Below, piece by piece: positions 16,637 through 24,890 of a stretch of DNA of 64,000 nucleotides. The notes beneath the pieces were generated by a model. The model was not told where the DNA came from and searched no databases. It worked only from the letters and a program-made list of their open reading frames with translations. The first letter of the stretch is position 1; the number at the start of each line of letters is the position of its first letter. Location: NCBI GenBank assembly GCA_965262665.1, contig OZ253551.1, forward strand, positions 248,001 through 312,000, read 5' to 3'. Made by a program: the position numbers and the translations under genes. This DNA comes from CBDBND01 sp965262665 (lineage in GTDB: Bacteria > Pseudomonadota > Alphaproteobacteria > Rhodospirillales > Rhodospirillaceae).

Positions 16637-17641
16637 CTATAGTTTGATGACCACCTTGCCGATGTGCGTGCCGCTATCGAGGTGTTCGTAAGCTTCGTGT
16701 GCCTGATCGAAATCAAACACGCGGTCGATCACCGGCTCAAATCCAGTTGCTTCGATGGCAGACACGAATTCTTCCATCATGGTACGGCTACCAGACGTGA
16801 TGCCCTTGAGAGTTAAGTTCTTGCCCAACAAGCCTCCCATGCTCGGCTGCTCACCCCGAGCCAGAGCGCCTATCAAGCCGATGCGGGCGTTGGGCGCGCA
16901 ACAGGCCATTGATTTACCCAGCGTCCCTATGCCTGCTGTTTCAACGACAATGTCGACGCCCCCAGTCTTTTCCAGAACCTCTTGCTCCCAGTCGGGATTG
17001 GTCCGGTAGTTGACTGTAACGTCGGCGCCCAGGTCCCGCATCCGCTCCAATTTCTCGTCACTGGACGACGTAATCACAGCCCGCGCACCGTTCATCTTAG
17101 CGATCTGCATCGCAAAGACCGATACGCCGCCGGTTCCCAGCGACAAAACCGTATCCCCGGCCTTAATCTGACCCAACTTTTGTACCGTGGACCAAACAGC
17201 CGTACCCGCCGCTGTGAGTGTCGCATTCTGTTCGGTGGTCAGCTTGCTGGGTAACTTGAACAAGCAATGCGCGGGCAAGACAATACGTTCCGCCAAAACG
17301 CCATCGGCGGAATTGCCCAGGTCGTGGAACCGGTATTCCGGAGAGAAGTTTCCATCGATCCAGTTCATATAGTGCGGTGCGCTGACCTGATCTCCCGGTG
17401 CGACACCGGTAGCGCCTTCGCCGACAGTGATGACCTCAGCAGCAAAGTCATGTACGGGAATGCGTGTTGGGGGTTTTGACCTGCTACCGTACCGGTTGCG
17501 GATGATCATCAGATCTCGGTGATTGAGTGCGCAGGCCTTAACAGCCAGGAGGACCTCACCATAACTGAGATAGGGATCGTCCCGCTCTGCCATGCGTAAG
17601 GATTCAATTCCTGTCTGGTTACCCATTTCCCAAGCTTTCAT
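16637..17641 (-). CDS. Medium-chain dehydrogenase/reductase, zinc-independent
   Basis: 334 residues. GroES-like N-terminal domain (ALNHRDLMII, IPVHDFAAEVITVGEGATGVAPGD), then a Rossmann domain (AGDTVLSLGTGGVSVFAMQIAK, VDIVVETAGIGTLGKSM). The structural and catalytic zinc ligands of alcohol dehydrogenases are absent, so it belongs with the quinone-oxidoreductase or enoyl-reductase branch that reduces C=C or C=O bonds with NADPH. Its start overlaps the stop of the alpha/beta hydrolase gene by 4 bases, forming an operon with it. Confidence 0.88.
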   Translation of the reverse strand: MKAWEMGNQTGIESLRMAERDDPYLSYGEVLLAVKACALNHRDLMIIRNRYGSRSKPPTRIPVHDFAAEVITVGEGATGVAPGDQVSAPHYMNWIDGNFSPEYRFHDLGNSADGVLAERIVLPAHCLFKLPSKLTTEQNATLTAAGTAVWSTVQKLGQIKAGDTVLSLGTGGVSVFAMQIAKMNGARAVITSSSDEKLERMRDLGADVTVNYRTNPDWEQEVLEKTGGVDIVVETAGIGTLGKSMACCAPNARIGLIGALARGEQPSMGGLLGKNLTLKGITSGSRTMMEEFVSAIEATGFEPVIDRVFDFDQAHEAYEHLDSGTHIGKVVIKL

Positions 17642-18603
17642 AGCGAGTTCTCCGAAAAAAATGCCTCGATCGGCGGGATAATCTGTTCGGGCACTTCGAG
17701 TGCGGGGAAATGTCCCGTATCAGGCAGTTTATGAATGGTCAGCAATGCCCGCGTCATGCGGCTGGTTAATGCATCCAACATGTTAGGCGGCAAAACCGGG
17801 TCGACCATGCCCCAGATCACCAACGTGGGTGCCGATACGCCGCCAAGGTTCCGGTCGGCCTGCTCCTGGGAGAAATTTGCGGGGATAAAGGGGCGGGCCA
17901 ATGGCGCGCGGATCCGCCGGTTTTGATCGTATTGCAGGGTTAAGAGGTCTTCACTGAGGCGCTCCCGTTTCCCCCACAGGTATCCATAGTAGGTCCGCCA
18001 ATATCCTGGCGTCGTGAACTGGAGTAAATCAGTGCACAGCCACATATAGGCCCTCACGGCGGGCGGACGTGCGCTGCGCGGAATGTCGACGGGCATCGAT
18101 GGCATGTTGAGCACCACCAGTTTGTTCACACTGTCCGGGTAATTGGCGGCCACCCGTGTAGCAATGGTCCCGCCACTGCTTTGTCCGATCAGGTGAAATG
18201 TCCCGTCGATACCCAGTTCATCAAGCAGAGCCATGACCATCCCGTGTAAGGTGACGTCCTCACCGATGTCTCTAGGTCCGTTTGATCCAGACAGTCCCCG
18301 GCTCGGAAGTTCCAAACGGATCAGGCGATAGCGATTTCCAAACGTGTCCACAATTGGGTCCCAGGTGTGCAGGGTTCCTTCAGACCCGTGAATCAAAACA
18401 ATCGGATATCCTGAACCTTCATCCTGGTAGTGAATGGATACGCTGGCGATGTCTGTGAACTTTGATTGCTCTGTTGCGTACAGGGTGCGCACTTCGTCCA
18501 GGGTGAGACGGAACGTGTCGGACCGAAAAGCCGCCACTAACGCGATGGCCACAAAGACCACAGTAAGTAATATAGCGATGGCTGTCATTGTTCTTTGGCC
18601 CAT
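17638..18603 (-). CDS. Alpha/beta hydrolase with N-terminal membrane anchor
   Basis: 321 residues from the ATG at 18603, which has AAGGAG seven bases before it; the frame extends further but without a good site. A hydrophobic segment (MTAIAILLTVVFVAIALVAAF) is followed by a charged stretch, suggesting a signal anchor with the catalytic domain outside the cytoplasm. The fold is clear: oxyanion HGSEG, nucleophile elbow G-Q-S-S-G, acid in WGMVDPVLP and His in DTGHFPAL. It probably hydrolyses an ester or C-C bond of the pathway substrate. First gene of the leftward operon with the reductase. Confidence 0.88.
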   Translation of the reverse strand: MGQRTMTAIAILLTVVFVAIALVAAFRSDTFRLTLDEVRTLYATEQSKFTDIASVSIHYQDEGSGYPIVLIHGSEGTLHTWDPIVDTFGNRYRLIRLELPSRGLSGSNGPRDIGEDVTLHGMVMALLDELGIDGTFHLIGQSSGGTIATRVAANYPDSVNKLVVLNMPSMPVDIPRSARPPAVRAYMWLCTDLLQFTTPGYWRTYYGYLWGKRERLSEDLLTLQYDQNRRIRAPLARPFIPANFSQEQADRNLGGVSAPTLVIWGMVDPVLPPNMLDALTSRMTRALLTIHKLPDTGHFPALEVPEQIIPPIEAFFSENSL

Positions 18604-18992
18604 AGTCACGCTCCTTGATTGAAGAGTAGTCCAACGTTCGGCACATAGCGACTTCTTCCGCACATATTTTCCGGATGATCTGACACAACCTTTTTTTGTG
18701 TTCGTGAGCGGTCGAATCTTCGAAATGACAAGACCTATGTCTTACTTAACTTCAAGACATTGAAACGAAACCTTTATGAGGTCGCCTCATTCACGACCCT
18801 CGGGCCGGATATTAAGGGATATGGGACATACGGACCCTTTGTGGGTTACGAGGCCGTGCGCCTAGCGAGATGACCATAGCAAAAGTTAGCTTCGCCGGTG
18901 TTTCATTGTATGATCTAGGGGAGGGTATGCTCAATTCAATCAAGCGCGAACAGACCTAAGCCACGTTGCCAACTTTTACGGAGTGCGCAGCA
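18604..18992. other. Divergent intergenic region
   Basis: 389 bp between the leftward hydrolase operon and the rightward methyltransferase array. It should contain both promoters, but I cannot pick out defined boxes. No gene seen. Confidence 0.4.
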
Positions 18993-19358
18993 ATGCCAGA
19001 TAAAAAATACGACCGCCCCACTTACACAAGTGACTATTTTAAGGCTGACACTCACCGCGCCCAATTCTTCGGCAATGTCATGATTGACAATCTGGTAACG
19101 GCCGTTGTTGCACTCGGTGCCGAAGTGTGGACCAACCGGCAGCGCCAGAAGGTGCTCGAGGCGCTTCTGGAAGAGAAAGGTGTCAACGCCGAGATGATAG
19201 AAGCTTTCATGCCGTCTGAGGAACAGCGGGAAACGTGGAAGGAAGACCGTGACGCCTTTGTTGCACGCACCATGCATGTGCTGGCACGCGAAGCCGACCT
19301 GAAGACGTCGACGGATTGGCCTGAAGTATTTGAAGAGGTTGACTACACACAATTTTAG
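18993..19358 (+). CDS. Small partner protein of Tat-leader methyltransferase (copy 2)
   Basis: 121 residues from MPDKKYDRPTYTSDYFK; GGAG lies nine bases before this ATG. Conserved with copies 1 and 3: DNLVTAVVALGAEVW, then NRQRQKVLEALLEEKG, then EMIEAFMPSEE and W-KEDRDAFVARTM. Soluble, charged, probably helical, without leader or cysteine motif. It is the first gene of a rightward array in which small protein and methyltransferase alternate twice. The gap to the methyltransferase is 105 bases, longer than in the other two copies. Confidence 0.8.
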   Translation: MPDKKYDRPTYTSDYFKADTHRAQFFGNVMIDNLVTAVVALGAEVWTNRQRQKVLEALLEEKGVNAEMIEAFMPSEEQRETWKEDRDAFVARTMHVLAREADLKTSTDWPEVFEEVDYTQF

Positions 19359-19463
19359 GAATGTTGCTCCCGGAAACACTGACTAAAGCTATGACTGGGC
19401 CAAATTGATATAAGCAAGGATTTGCAACCTGCGTGTCAGACCCAAATCGAAGGAGGATAAATC

Positions 19464-20645
19464 ATGTTATCCCGCCGCAAATTAGCTGCCGTTGCCGCCC
19501 CAGCCATTGCCGCAGCCTTGCCGAGCCTAAAAGCGCACGCCAAAGGTTTAGACTACGATCTGGAACCCCGCGGCTCCTTCGGTGTTTTTGAGCGTCTGCC
19601 GGACCTACGCCTTGAAAGCGAACTGGATTTTTACACCAGTTACCGCACCTGGGCCCGCAATGATGTCTGGCGCCGCGCAGCCCGGCGCGCGACCCGGTTA
19701 TTTCGGGAAATGGACCTAGATCCCTATGACACCGACATCCCTTTCCGTGAAGTGGCCGAGATGCTGGAACACGATCCTGTCCTGGGCATGATGGTCCATG
19801 CGCGGGAGTCCACCCAGCAGATCATGTGGAACGCGATCCGGGATATCTACCATGCCGACGGTGACCGCCACTTAGAAGAAATGGAACGGGCGGAGCGGCA
19901 AGGTCCGGGTACGATTGAACTACATCCCAACATGCATATACCCGGCTTTGCCCGGTATGAAATCCACCTTCAACCCGGCGGTTATGTAGGCGATCCGTTC
20001 GCCGGCATTACGTACTACCACGCACTCAATGTTGAGTTTCCCGATGGGAACTTCCATGACCAATTGCAATTCAATAAAGCCAACGAAGTACCCGAGCCGC
20101 CCGATGGCCGGGTGCAGCGGATCTTCGACCAAGGGTGCGCCTCCGGCCAAATGACCGTGGAGCTCAAGCGCAGGTTCCCCGAAGCAGAAGTATGGGGCAG
20201 CGACATTGGCGCACCGATGCTGCGCTTCGCCCACATGCGCTCCGTGGACCTCGGCGTCGAGACGCATTACATGCATGAGCTCTGTGAAGAGAGCAACTTC
20301 CCGGATAACCACTTCGACATCGCGACTAATTTCCTTCTCTACCATGAGATTCCGGAAAGCTCCGGGCGTGCTATCATTCACGAAAGCTTCCGCATTCTCC
20401 GACCGGGCGGTATCTGGTACCCAATGGATATTTATACGTCGACCATGCCGGTGCCGTCGGCTTACGAGAAATTCTTCTGGTGGTTCGATCACCGCTGGAA
20501 CCATGAGGTTTGGACACTTGAGTACCGCAACTTGGCACTCGACTTTGAAAACGAGATGCGCCGCGCGGGCTTTGAGGTCGTACGCACGCCTAGAAATGGG
20601 AACAGGCGCGGCGGCAACAATATCATGGGTATCAAACCCGCGTAG
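19464..20645 (+). CDS. SAM-dependent methyltransferase with twin-arginine leader (copy 2)
   Basis: 393 residues with a strong AGGAGG site. The leader MLSRRKLAAVAAPAIAAALPSLKAHAKG has SRRxL, a hydrophobic core and AHA before the probable cut. Then EPRGSFGVFERLPDLRLESELDF, shared closely with copy 3. The signature IHLQPGGYVGDPFAG is near residue 166, and SAM motif I reads IFDQGCASG near residue 219, with one Gly changed to Ala. VWGSDIGAPMLRFAH supplies the acidic residue, and ILRPGG the later strand. N-terminal region before the SAM fold (about 170 residues) is family-specific. The next gene starts 12 bases after the stop. Confidence 0.85.
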   Translation: MLSRRKLAAVAAPAIAAALPSLKAHAKGLDYDLEPRGSFGVFERLPDLRLESELDFYTSYRTWARNDVWRRAARRATRLFREMDLDPYDTDIPFREVAEMLEHDPVLGMMVHARESTQQIMWNAIRDIYHADGDRHLEEMERAERQGPGTIELHPNMHIPGFARYEIHLQPGGYVGDPFAGITYYHALNVEFPDGNFHDQLQFNKANEVPEPPDGRVQRIFDQGCASGQMTVELKRRFPEAEVWGSDIGAPMLRFAHMRSVDLGVETHYMHELCEESNFPDNHFDIATNFLLYHEIPESSGRAIIHESFRILRPGGIWYPMDIYTSTMPVPSAYEKFFWWFDHRWNHEVWTLEYRNLALDFENEMRRAGFEVVRTPRNGNRRGGNNIMGIKPA

Positions 20646-20657
20646 AAAGGCAACGCT

Positions 20658-21020
20658 ATGAGCACGACAAAACCGAATGAAGGCATGTACACACACCCGT
20701 ATTTCAAATCTGATACTGACCGCGGCATCTTGTTGAAAGACATGATGACGGACAACATCGTCTCCACGTTGATCAATATGGGTGGCGAGATGTGGGCGAT
20801 ACGCCGTCGCATGTTGGTAATGGAACAGCTTATGGCCGAGCGTGACAGCATCACACCGGAGATGATTGAAGTGTATGTTCCATCAGAAGAGTTGTTGGAA
20901 AGCTGGGAAGCGGAACGAGACCGGTTCATTGCCAATATCTACGACACGTTGGCGCGTGCTGCCGAGGTCCCGGTGACAGCCCATTTGGATGAGACGCCGC
21001 CCAAGGTAGAGGGAAACTGA
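20658..21020 (+). CDS. Small partner protein of Tat-leader methyltransferase (copy 3)
   Basis: 120 residues, starting 12 bases after methyltransferase copy 2 and ending 32 bases before copy 3. Conserved positions include DNIVSTLINMGGEMWAIRRR, E-QLMAERD, EMIEVYVPSEE and SWEAERDRFI. It shares these with copies 1 and 2, while the N and C termini differ. The strict alternation small-large-small-large means the pair, not the single gene, was duplicated. No known family recognised. Confidence 0.8.
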   Translation: MSTTKPNEGMYTHPYFKSDTDRGILLKDMMTDNIVSTLINMGGEMWAIRRRMLVMEQLMAERDSITPEMIEVYVPSEELLESWEAERDRFIANIYDTLARAAEVPVTAHLDETPPKVEGN

Positions 21021-21052
21021 TCGAACAGAGGTTCGACAAAGGAGACTTCACT

Positions 21053-22228
21053 ATGATTGATCGTCGCAGACTCTTTACTGGCGCCATGGCCACAGCCGCG
21101 GCTGCCTCTACTATTTCCAAAGCGTTAGCGAAAGACACGCCGTTTGATGATTTTGATCCGCGCGGCACTGTTGGCGTGTTCGAACGCCTGCCATCCCTGT
21201 GGGTCGAGAGCGAACTTGAGTTCATCACCGGTTACCGTTCCTGGATGGGTCAACGTATCTCGCGGCAGGCACGGTCCCGGTCCCTGCAACTGTTGTTGAA
21301 CAACGGCATTAAGTTGGATGAGGACGGTGACCTGGATGAGATCGTCGCCATTCTTACGGAAGACGAACTTGTGTCCATGCACCTTCACAACTGGGAACGG
21401 TCCCAGGAGCAGTTTTGGCGCTTGATCAAGGACGAGTGCGACCGCAACGCCGACATTCTCGTAGAAGAGATGACCCAGGCTGAAAAAGCCAAAGGTCCCG
21501 GATCGCTGCAGTTGAACAAGGACTTGGACGTTCCGGATTATGGTTGTTACGAAATTCACATCCAGCCGGGCGGCTATGTTGGGGACCGATTTGCCGGCCA
21601 CATCTACTTCTACGGGACTGCCGTGGTGCTCGCCGGTGGCAACCAGCAAGACAATTTGCAAATGGAATGGGTTAAGGGTGTGCCCCGGCCGCCCGACGGC
21701 AAGGTCAAGCGCATATTGGATCAGGGAACCGGCTGCGGTCAGTTTGCCCACGCGTTGAAGCGAAAATTCCCTGAGGCCGAAGTTTGGGCCAACGACCTCG
21801 CTGGTCCCATGCTGCGGTTTGCGCACATGAACTCGGTCAAGCTCGGCGAAGAAATCCACTACGTGCATGAACTTTCTGAACAGTCACAGTTCCCCGACGG
21901 GTACTTTGACATCGTTACCAGCAACCTGTTGATTCATGAAGTTACGCCGGAAGCTATCAAAGAAATTTCCGCGGAGGCCTACAGGACGTTGCGGCCGGGC
22001 GGCATTTACTTTCCGATGGACAGCTATACGGGTGACCAACGCCGCGACACGGCTATGGCGCATTACAATGCCTGGCGGAATTACCGCTGGAACCATGAAG
22101 TCTGGTGGATGGACTACTACCACTATGACCTCGCGCAAGCGATGCGGGATGTTGGTTTTAAGGTAGACGAAAACGGACCAAAAGCGCGGAGTGATACCAC
22201 CCGGAACGTCATCGGTTACAAAGTCTGA
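21053..22228 (+). CDS. SAM-dependent methyltransferase with twin-arginine leader (copy 3)
   Basis: 391 residues, AAAGGAG upstream. Leader MIDRRRLFTGAMATAAAASTISKALAKD: consecutive Arg, hydrophobic Ala-rich core, ALA before the likely cut. Next DPRGTVGVFERLPSLWVESELEF as in copy 2. Signature IHIQPGGYVGDRFAG near residue 168; motif I ILDQGTGCG near residue 220; acidic residue in VWANDLAGPMLRFAH; TLRPGGIYFPMD. Copies 2 and 3 are closer to each other than to copy 1, so this pair arose by local duplication. Acceptor unknown. Confidence 0.85.
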   Translation: MIDRRRLFTGAMATAAAASTISKALAKDTPFDDFDPRGTVGVFERLPSLWVESELEFITGYRSWMGQRISRQARSRSLQLLLNNGIKLDEDGDLDEIVAILTEDELVSMHLHNWERSQEQFWRLIKDECDRNADILVEEMTQAEKAKGPGSLQLNKDLDVPDYGCYEIHIQPGGYVGDRFAGHIYFYGTAVVLAGGNQQDNLQMEWVKGVPRPPDGKVKRILDQGTGCGQFAHALKRKFPEAEVWANDLAGPMLRFAHMNSVKLGEEIHYVHELSEQSQFPDGYFDIVTSNLLIHEVTPEAIKEISAEAYRTLRPGGIYFPMDSYTGDQRRDTAMAHYNAWRNYRWNHEVWWMDYYHYDLAQAMRDVGFKVDENGPKARSDTTRNVIGYKV

Positions 22229-22359
22229 TCCGTATTTTCCTGTTGACTGGAATGGGCAGTGGACTTGTTTCACCACTGCCCCAACCGTGCGGACGTTCTC
22301 AGCTAATTTGTAAGGAGAACCTTAGTATGCACTGAGGTATCTTTAGAAGGGTTCAACGC

Positions 22360-23313
22360 ATGCTTAGTCTTTCGCAAAGAGGCCGGTCGGGATTGCAGTT
22401 TTTGGGTTCTCTCCAACCCTATATGTCAAGCCGAGTCCGTGACATTGCCCGTGCAGATTTTGCAAAGGACCCAGACGGTACGGCGCTAATCGCGGAACAT
22501 GAGCGCGGTGGGTCCAATGAGCCGTGGGAAGACCGTATTGCGCACGCACGCGCGGTAGCGATGAAGTCCATAGCTTTCAAGTTCGAGCGGTTTTATCAAC
22601 GCTATGTTGCCGAGGAAAACTTTGTTCGTGCCATTCCAGCCATAGAAGAGCGACGCGAGGATGCGGAAAAGATGGGTTTTGATGAGCTAATAGATTGTGG
22701 CGGTTCCCTTCAGCTAGACGAGACATTGCCCGTGCCCGCCTACCATGACGGTGTTGAATGGCATCTCGAGCCAGGTGGTTGGGATGGCTATGATCTTTCT
22801 GGGCCCATGTTCATGTCCGCCATTCATCCCTACGTGATGAGCAAGGGAGGTTGGGCTGGGGTCGAAGTCGGTGAAGATGTTCGTCACCATCGCTCAAATG
22901 CTGCGAAACTTTTGCCGAAAGATCATTATGACCGCATTTACGATATGGGATGCGGTGGGTCGATGACGCTCAATGCTGTCCACAAGGTTTATCCTGACGC
23001 GGAACTCGTCGGCGGCGATTTATCTGCGGCAAATGTTACGAATGGTAACGATTCAGCCCGTGCTTCTGGCGTTCCCATTCACTTCAAGCAATGCGATGTT
23101 CGTCACACCGGTGAGCCTGATGAAAGTTTTGACGCGGTCATGATGTATTGTTTGCTACACGAGACACCGGTGAGCGTCGGCAAAGACATCATAAAAGAAG
23201 TCTTCCGTATACTTAAGCCGGGTGGTGATCTGGTCATCAACGATCTGCCGCCGTTTTCCGGTGTTCATCCCTTCCAGTCCTCCATGCTTTTTGTTCAATG
23301 TATTGATATATAA
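22360..23313 (+). CDS. SAM-dependent methyltransferase, leaderless and probably 3'-truncated
   Basis: 317 residues, no leader and no small partner. It keeps the family signature as WHLEPGGWDGYDLSG, motif I YDMGCGGSMT, an acidic residue in LVGGDLSAANV and RILKPGGDLVINDLPP. The protein stops shortly after this, where relatives in the window continue for another 50-60 residues (F/WW...W.Y...A...AGF). The stop lies in a very AT-rich run about 190 bp before an IS3 element, so the 3' end has probably been lost. It is related to, but clearly diverged from, copies 1-3. Confidence 0.72.
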   Translation: MLSLSQRGRSGLQFLGSLQPYMSSRVRDIARADFAKDPDGTALIAEHERGGSNEPWEDRIAHARAVAMKSIAFKFERFYQRYVAEENFVRAIPAIEERREDAEKMGFDELIDCGGSLQLDETLPVPAYHDGVEWHLEPGGWDGYDLSGPMFMSAIHPYVMSKGGWAGVEVGEDVRHHRSNAAKLLPKDHYDRIYDMGCGGSMTLNAVHKVYPDAELVGGDLSAANVTNGNDSARASGVPIHFKQCDVRHTGEPDESFDAVMMYCLLHETPVSVGKDIIKEVFRILKPGGDLVINDLPPFSGVHPFQSSMLFVQCIDI

Positions 23314-23540
23314 TATATTTTATAATTTTTTATATCTTCACCCCCAATTTAACCTATGAATTGAAGCAGGTTTTCACGATATTTTGCGGGACGGCATGGG
23401 ACATTCCTTAGCCCCATTAGAATACAAAGTTGCTCGGTCCCACTGGTGCCGCTCAAAATGCCAACACGATAAAGTGTCTGCGAATACGATACATCTTTCC
23501 ACTGGACCTGCACCGCAAAAGTGGAGAGTTACCTTCTCAC

Positions 23541-24398
23541 CTAAGCCGCCATACTTTCGCACTTCACCGGACTGATGCTGCCCAGATATGAATGGCGACG
23601 ACGCGGATTATAAAATCCATTGATATAATGGAACAGGGCGTTTTGTGCCTGTTCCCTGGTTTCATAGTGTTCCCTCCATATTAATTCTGCTTTCAATGAT
23701 TTGAAGAACGTTTCTACAGTCGCATTGCCATAGCAATTCCCTTTGCCAGACATCGAAGAGAGAAAGCCGTGGCCTTTGAGAAGTTTCCGGTAATCGTTGG
23801 AGCAATACTGCGAGCCACGATCAGAATGATGAATGACCCCTGGTGGCGGTTGTCGCAATGCAATGGCCCTTTTCAGAGCCTTGATCGGCAAATCCCGTTT
23901 GAGCCTGTCGCTGACGGCCCAGCCAATGACACGGCGTGAATACAAATCGATGATCACCGCAAGATACAGCCAGCCCGCTGCCGTCCAGAGATAGCTGATA
24001 TCACCGGCCCATTTCTGGTTTGGTCCCGTGGCCTGAAAATCTCCATCCAGAAGGTTGGGAGCTATGTTGTGGTTGTGATTACTGTTTGTCGTGCGTTTGA
24101 ATTTATGAGTTCTGACGATGCGAATATCGTTCTCCCGCATCAACCGCCCGACCCGGCGTTCACCAATGACGATGCCTTGATCCCTGAGTTCATCAGTCAT
24201 TCGCTGGCGACCATAGGCCCGATAATTACGGGCATGTTCGGCACGAATATGGGCCAAATAGACCCTGTCGTCGCGTTGGCGCTGACTGGCAGGGCGAGAC
24301 ACCCAAGCGTAGTAGCCGCTTTCACTGACCCTCAGGACTTTGCACATCCTGCAGATTGAAAAATTGGCCTTCTCCTTTGCGATGAAATGAAACCTCAT
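23541..24398 (-). CDS. IS3-family transposase OrfB
   Basis: 285 residues. HTH_21-like segment ARNYRAYGRQRMTDELRDQG, then the integrase core: WAGDISYLWTAAGWLYLAVIIDLYSRRVIGW (first Asp), IHHSDRGSQY (second Asp) and NATVETFFKSLKAELI (Glu). All three catalytic residues are present. The start overlaps the end of orfA by four bases, and a run of seven A followed by G on the coding strand near 24427-24434 is a likely slippery site for producing the OrfAB fusion. Confidence 0.92.
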   Translation of the reverse strand: MRFHFIAKEKANFSICRMCKVLRVSESGYYAWVSRPASQRQRDDRVYLAHIRAEHARNYRAYGRQRMTDELRDQGIVIGERRVGRLMRENDIRIVRTHKFKRTTNSNHNHNIAPNLLDGDFQATGPNQKWAGDISYLWTAAGWLYLAVIIDLYSRRVIGWAVSDRLKRDLPIKALKRAIALRQPPPGVIHHSDRGSQYCSNDYRKLLKGHGFLSSMSGKGNCYGNATVETFFKSLKAELIWREHYETREQAQNALFHYINGFYNPRRRHSYLGSISPVKCESMAA

Positions 24399-24670
24399 CG
24401 GCTTTGGCTGGCGAAGAAGGCCGTCGCTTTTTTTAAAATGTCCCGCTCCTCACGCAATGTCCTGTTCTCCTTGCAAAGGCGAGCCAATTCCTTGTCTTTA
24501 TCATTATGAGGGCCGGACAGCAGCTCAGTGTGCTTATGACTGGTAATCCACTTGCCTAATGTAGACAGGCCAATGCCAAGATCGGCGGCAACTTGCTTGT
24601 GTGATAGCCCGCTCGTCAATGCAATCCGAACGGCTTCAGAACGAAATTCCTCAGTTCTTCCGATACCCAT
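24395..24670 (-). CDS. IS3-family OrfA (DNA-binding protein)
   Basis: 91 residues with the HTH_Tnp_1 domain (FRSEAVRIALTSGLSHKQVAADLGIGLSTLGKWI) and a C-terminal leucine-zipper-like helix (ELARLCKENRTLREERDILKKATAFFA). It binds the element ends and, by frameshifting, supplies the N terminus of the active transposase. Intact. Confidence 0.92.
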   Translation of the reverse strand: MGIGRTEEFRSEAVRIALTSGLSHKQVAADLGIGLSTLGKWITSHKHTELLSGPHNDKDKELARLCKENRTLREERDILKKATAFFASQSR

Positions 24671-24890
24671 ATGGGCCTCCTGTTGAGTTTAAACTTTAAC
24701 AGAAGGCACTCTCCATTTTACCGGTACCAGTCCAGTGTGCTTAAGAAAGAGCTGGTTCGCCATCTTCTCACCCATCCTCTAGTAAGAGATAGCTAGATCG
24801 AACACGCATGAATTACCCGATGACTGCCAAAGTATTCATCCAGCAGAACAAGGTTTTCCGACTTTATAGTCAGTAAGACCGGATGGCCAA

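Larger units (their letters stand above)
23500..24737 (-). mobile_element. IS3-family insertion sequence
   Basis: Imperfect terminal inverted repeats of about 36 bp start CACTGGAC at 23500 and end with its complement at 24737. Inside are overlapping orfA and orfB. No target duplication is obvious. It sits downstream of the truncated methyltransferase. Confidence 0.85.

Noticed and set aside
23300..23350. AT-rich run as a replication origin
   Set aside because: No repeated initiator boxes; it lies at the decayed 3' end of a methyltransferase gene near an IS3 element.
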